Origin: Helicobacteraceae bacterium
GTDB taxonomy: Bacteria > Campylobacterota > Campylobacteria > Campylobacterales > SZUA-545
Reading direction: 5' to 3'
Assembly (NCBI GenBank): GCA_031282285.1
Contig: JAITEA010000136.1
Coordinates: forward strand, 1 to 6,061
DNA length: 6,061 nucleotides
In this document: piece after piece, positions 5,262-6,061 of the stretch
Position numbering within the stretch: the stretch's first letter is position 1
Layout of the letters: every line of letters begins with the position of its first letter
Translations under genes and position numbers: made by a program
The notes under the pieces: model-generated
The model's input: the letters and a program-made list of their open reading frames with translations, nothing else
Database searches by the model: none
Told to the model about the DNA's origin: nothing

Positions 5262-6061
5262 ATGAAGCGCTTGTTATTTCTTTCGGCGTCGCTTCTCTTA
5301 TTATTCAGCATCAACGCCTTTGCCGCCGATCCAAGACTAAGAGCGTACGAAGACGGACCAGCGCTTGAGATGGCTTCAGAAAGAGGGGATAAGTATACGC
5401 CTTTCTTATTAGCGGGTCTTTATATTGATAAAATCAAAGACTATGATAAGGCGTTGTATTGGTACAAGAAATGTTATGAGAGGGGCAATACGGATTGCGC
5501 CTTTGGCGCAGGATCGCTATATTCCGATTATCTGGGCGATCACAAAAACGGCAAAATCTGGTACGAAAAGGCGTATAAAGACGGAAACCATTACGGCGCT
5601 TTAGGATTGGCAAGAATCAGCAAAAATATAGATAAAGACTACCCTAAAGCCATTGAATGGTACGAGATCTCTCATAAGATGGGAGACGAAGAGGCGGCTT
5701 ATGATCTCGCGCTTTTATACAAAGATACGCTTAAAGATTATCCAAACGCCGTAAAATGGTTTGAAAAATCAAACAATGAAAGAAATAATAAACACGCGGC
5801 TTACGCTTTAGGGTTGCTTTATAAACAAACGCTTAAAGACTACCCCAAAGCTATCAAATGGTACGAGATCGCGCATACTATGGGAGACAAAGACGCCGCT
5901 CACGCTTTAGGGCTTCTGTATAAAGACGCCCTGAAAGATTACAAGAAAGCCCTTGAATGGTTTCAAATATCGTTTGATAAAACTAAACGATACGGTTCTT
6001 TGTATTGGATCGGAACAATGTACAGAGACGGTTTAGGCGTAAAACAGGATTTAACCAAAGC
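5262..6061 (+). CDS. Secreted Sel1/TPR-type repeat protein, 3' end missing
   Basis: An open frame of 266 codons runs off the right edge. Residues 1-21 form a signal peptide (KR, Leu-rich core, AFA before AD), so the product is periplasmic or secreted. The rest is a series of 33-34-residue helical repeats beginning near residues 60, 93, 126, 159, 193 and 226, each of the type DYPKAIEWYEIAHKMGD followed by AAYALGLLYK. This is the Sel1-like/TPR pattern (paired helices with A-LG-LY and A--WY). Such proteins usually mediate protein-protein contacts; Helicobacter cysteine-rich Hcp proteins are a secreted example, but here the repeats lack the regular disulfide cysteines (only 71 and 79 seen). Codons favour AAA, TAT, GAT and AGA far more than pflA or flgH, suggesting a different origin or weaker selection. 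Binding partner unknown. Confidence 0.85.
   Translation, partial: MKRLLFLSASLLLLFSINAFAADPRLRAYEDGPALEMASERGDKYTPFLLAGLYIDKIKDYDKALYWYKKCYERGNTDCAFGAGSLYSDYLGDHKNGKIWYEKAYKDGNHYGALGLARISKNIDKDYPKAIEWYEISHKMGDEEAAYDLALLYKDTLKDYPNAVKWFEKSNNERNNKHAAYALGLLYKQTLKDYPKAIKWYEIAHTMGDKDAAHALGLLYKDALKDYKKALEWFQISFDKTKRYGSLYWIGTMYRDGLGVKQDLTK
5637..6035 (+). repeat. Tandem 99-102-nt coding repeats in the Sel1/TPR gene
   Basis: Units beginning at 5637, 5736, 5838 and 5937 each open with a GA(C/T)TA codon pair for Asp-Tyr and share long stretches of near-identical bases, for example GAATGGTACGAGATC or AAATGGTACGAGATC in the first and third. Units one and three are the most alike, also sharing a TATGGGAGAC/GATGGGAGAC block. 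This points to fairly recent in-frame duplication, and the copy number could vary between strains. Confidence 0.6.

Noticed and set aside
5123..5314. Minus-strand 63-codon frame across the repeat cluster
   Set aside because: Its middle (AGMTGRDAGMTKG type) is the usual translation of the dispersed repeat and it covers the signal peptide region of the opposite-strand gene.

Overview
The window most likely comes from a member of the Campylobacterota (Epsilonproteobacteria), probably a relatively GC-rich lineage. It holds a long minus-strand gene whose N-terminus, signal peptide, TPR-like body and length fit PflA, a flagellar-motor disk/spoke protein known from that phylum. A flgH gene lies nearby behind a sigma54-type promoter, as expected where RpoN drives rod, ring and hook genes. 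No marker gene for taxonomy (rRNA, ribosomal protein) is present, so the assignment is inference.

Layout. Positions 1-2320 (minus) are one uninterrupted coding region for the PflA-like protein, cut by the left window edge just short of its usual C-terminus. Positions 2321-2551 are non-coding or nearly so: they hold candidate promoter elements for pflA and a weak 30-codon ORF. Positions 2552-3652 (minus) encode an unrecognised helical/coiled-coil protein of 366 aa. It starts 2 nt after the stop of a yqeY-type gene (3655-4089, minus), so the two form a tight operon. A 72-bp divergent intergenic region (4090-4161) separates yqeY from flgH (4162-4866, plus) and contains a GG-N10-GC sigma54 element pointing to flgH.

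Positions 4867-5261 hold no intact long gene. The stretch contains an inverted pair of 'GTCATTCCCGCG'-type dispersed repeats, a 21-bp near-perfect dyad, two TTATAATC boxes 17 nt apart, and a 30-codon ORF that looks like the beheaded start of a CPHGG-type (PAAR-like) protein ending next to a repeat. From 5262 to the right edge (plus) runs the start of a secreted Sel1/TPR-type repeat protein with visibly AT-richer codons than its neighbours.

How the genes relate. flgH (L-ring) and pflA (motor spoke/disk) are both flagellar structural genes, and each has a sigma54-like element upstream, so they may be co-regulated. yqeY and the coiled-coil gene are a housekeeping-looking pair placed between them. 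The right end looks like an accessory segment (repeats, gene remnant, repeat-rich secreted protein). I found no clear CRISPR array, tRNA, rRNA, transposase or obvious defence system. The most interesting parts are the two sigma54-like elements, the compact flgH/yqeY divergent promoter, the unrecognised coiled-coil protein and the remnant-plus-repeat junction.
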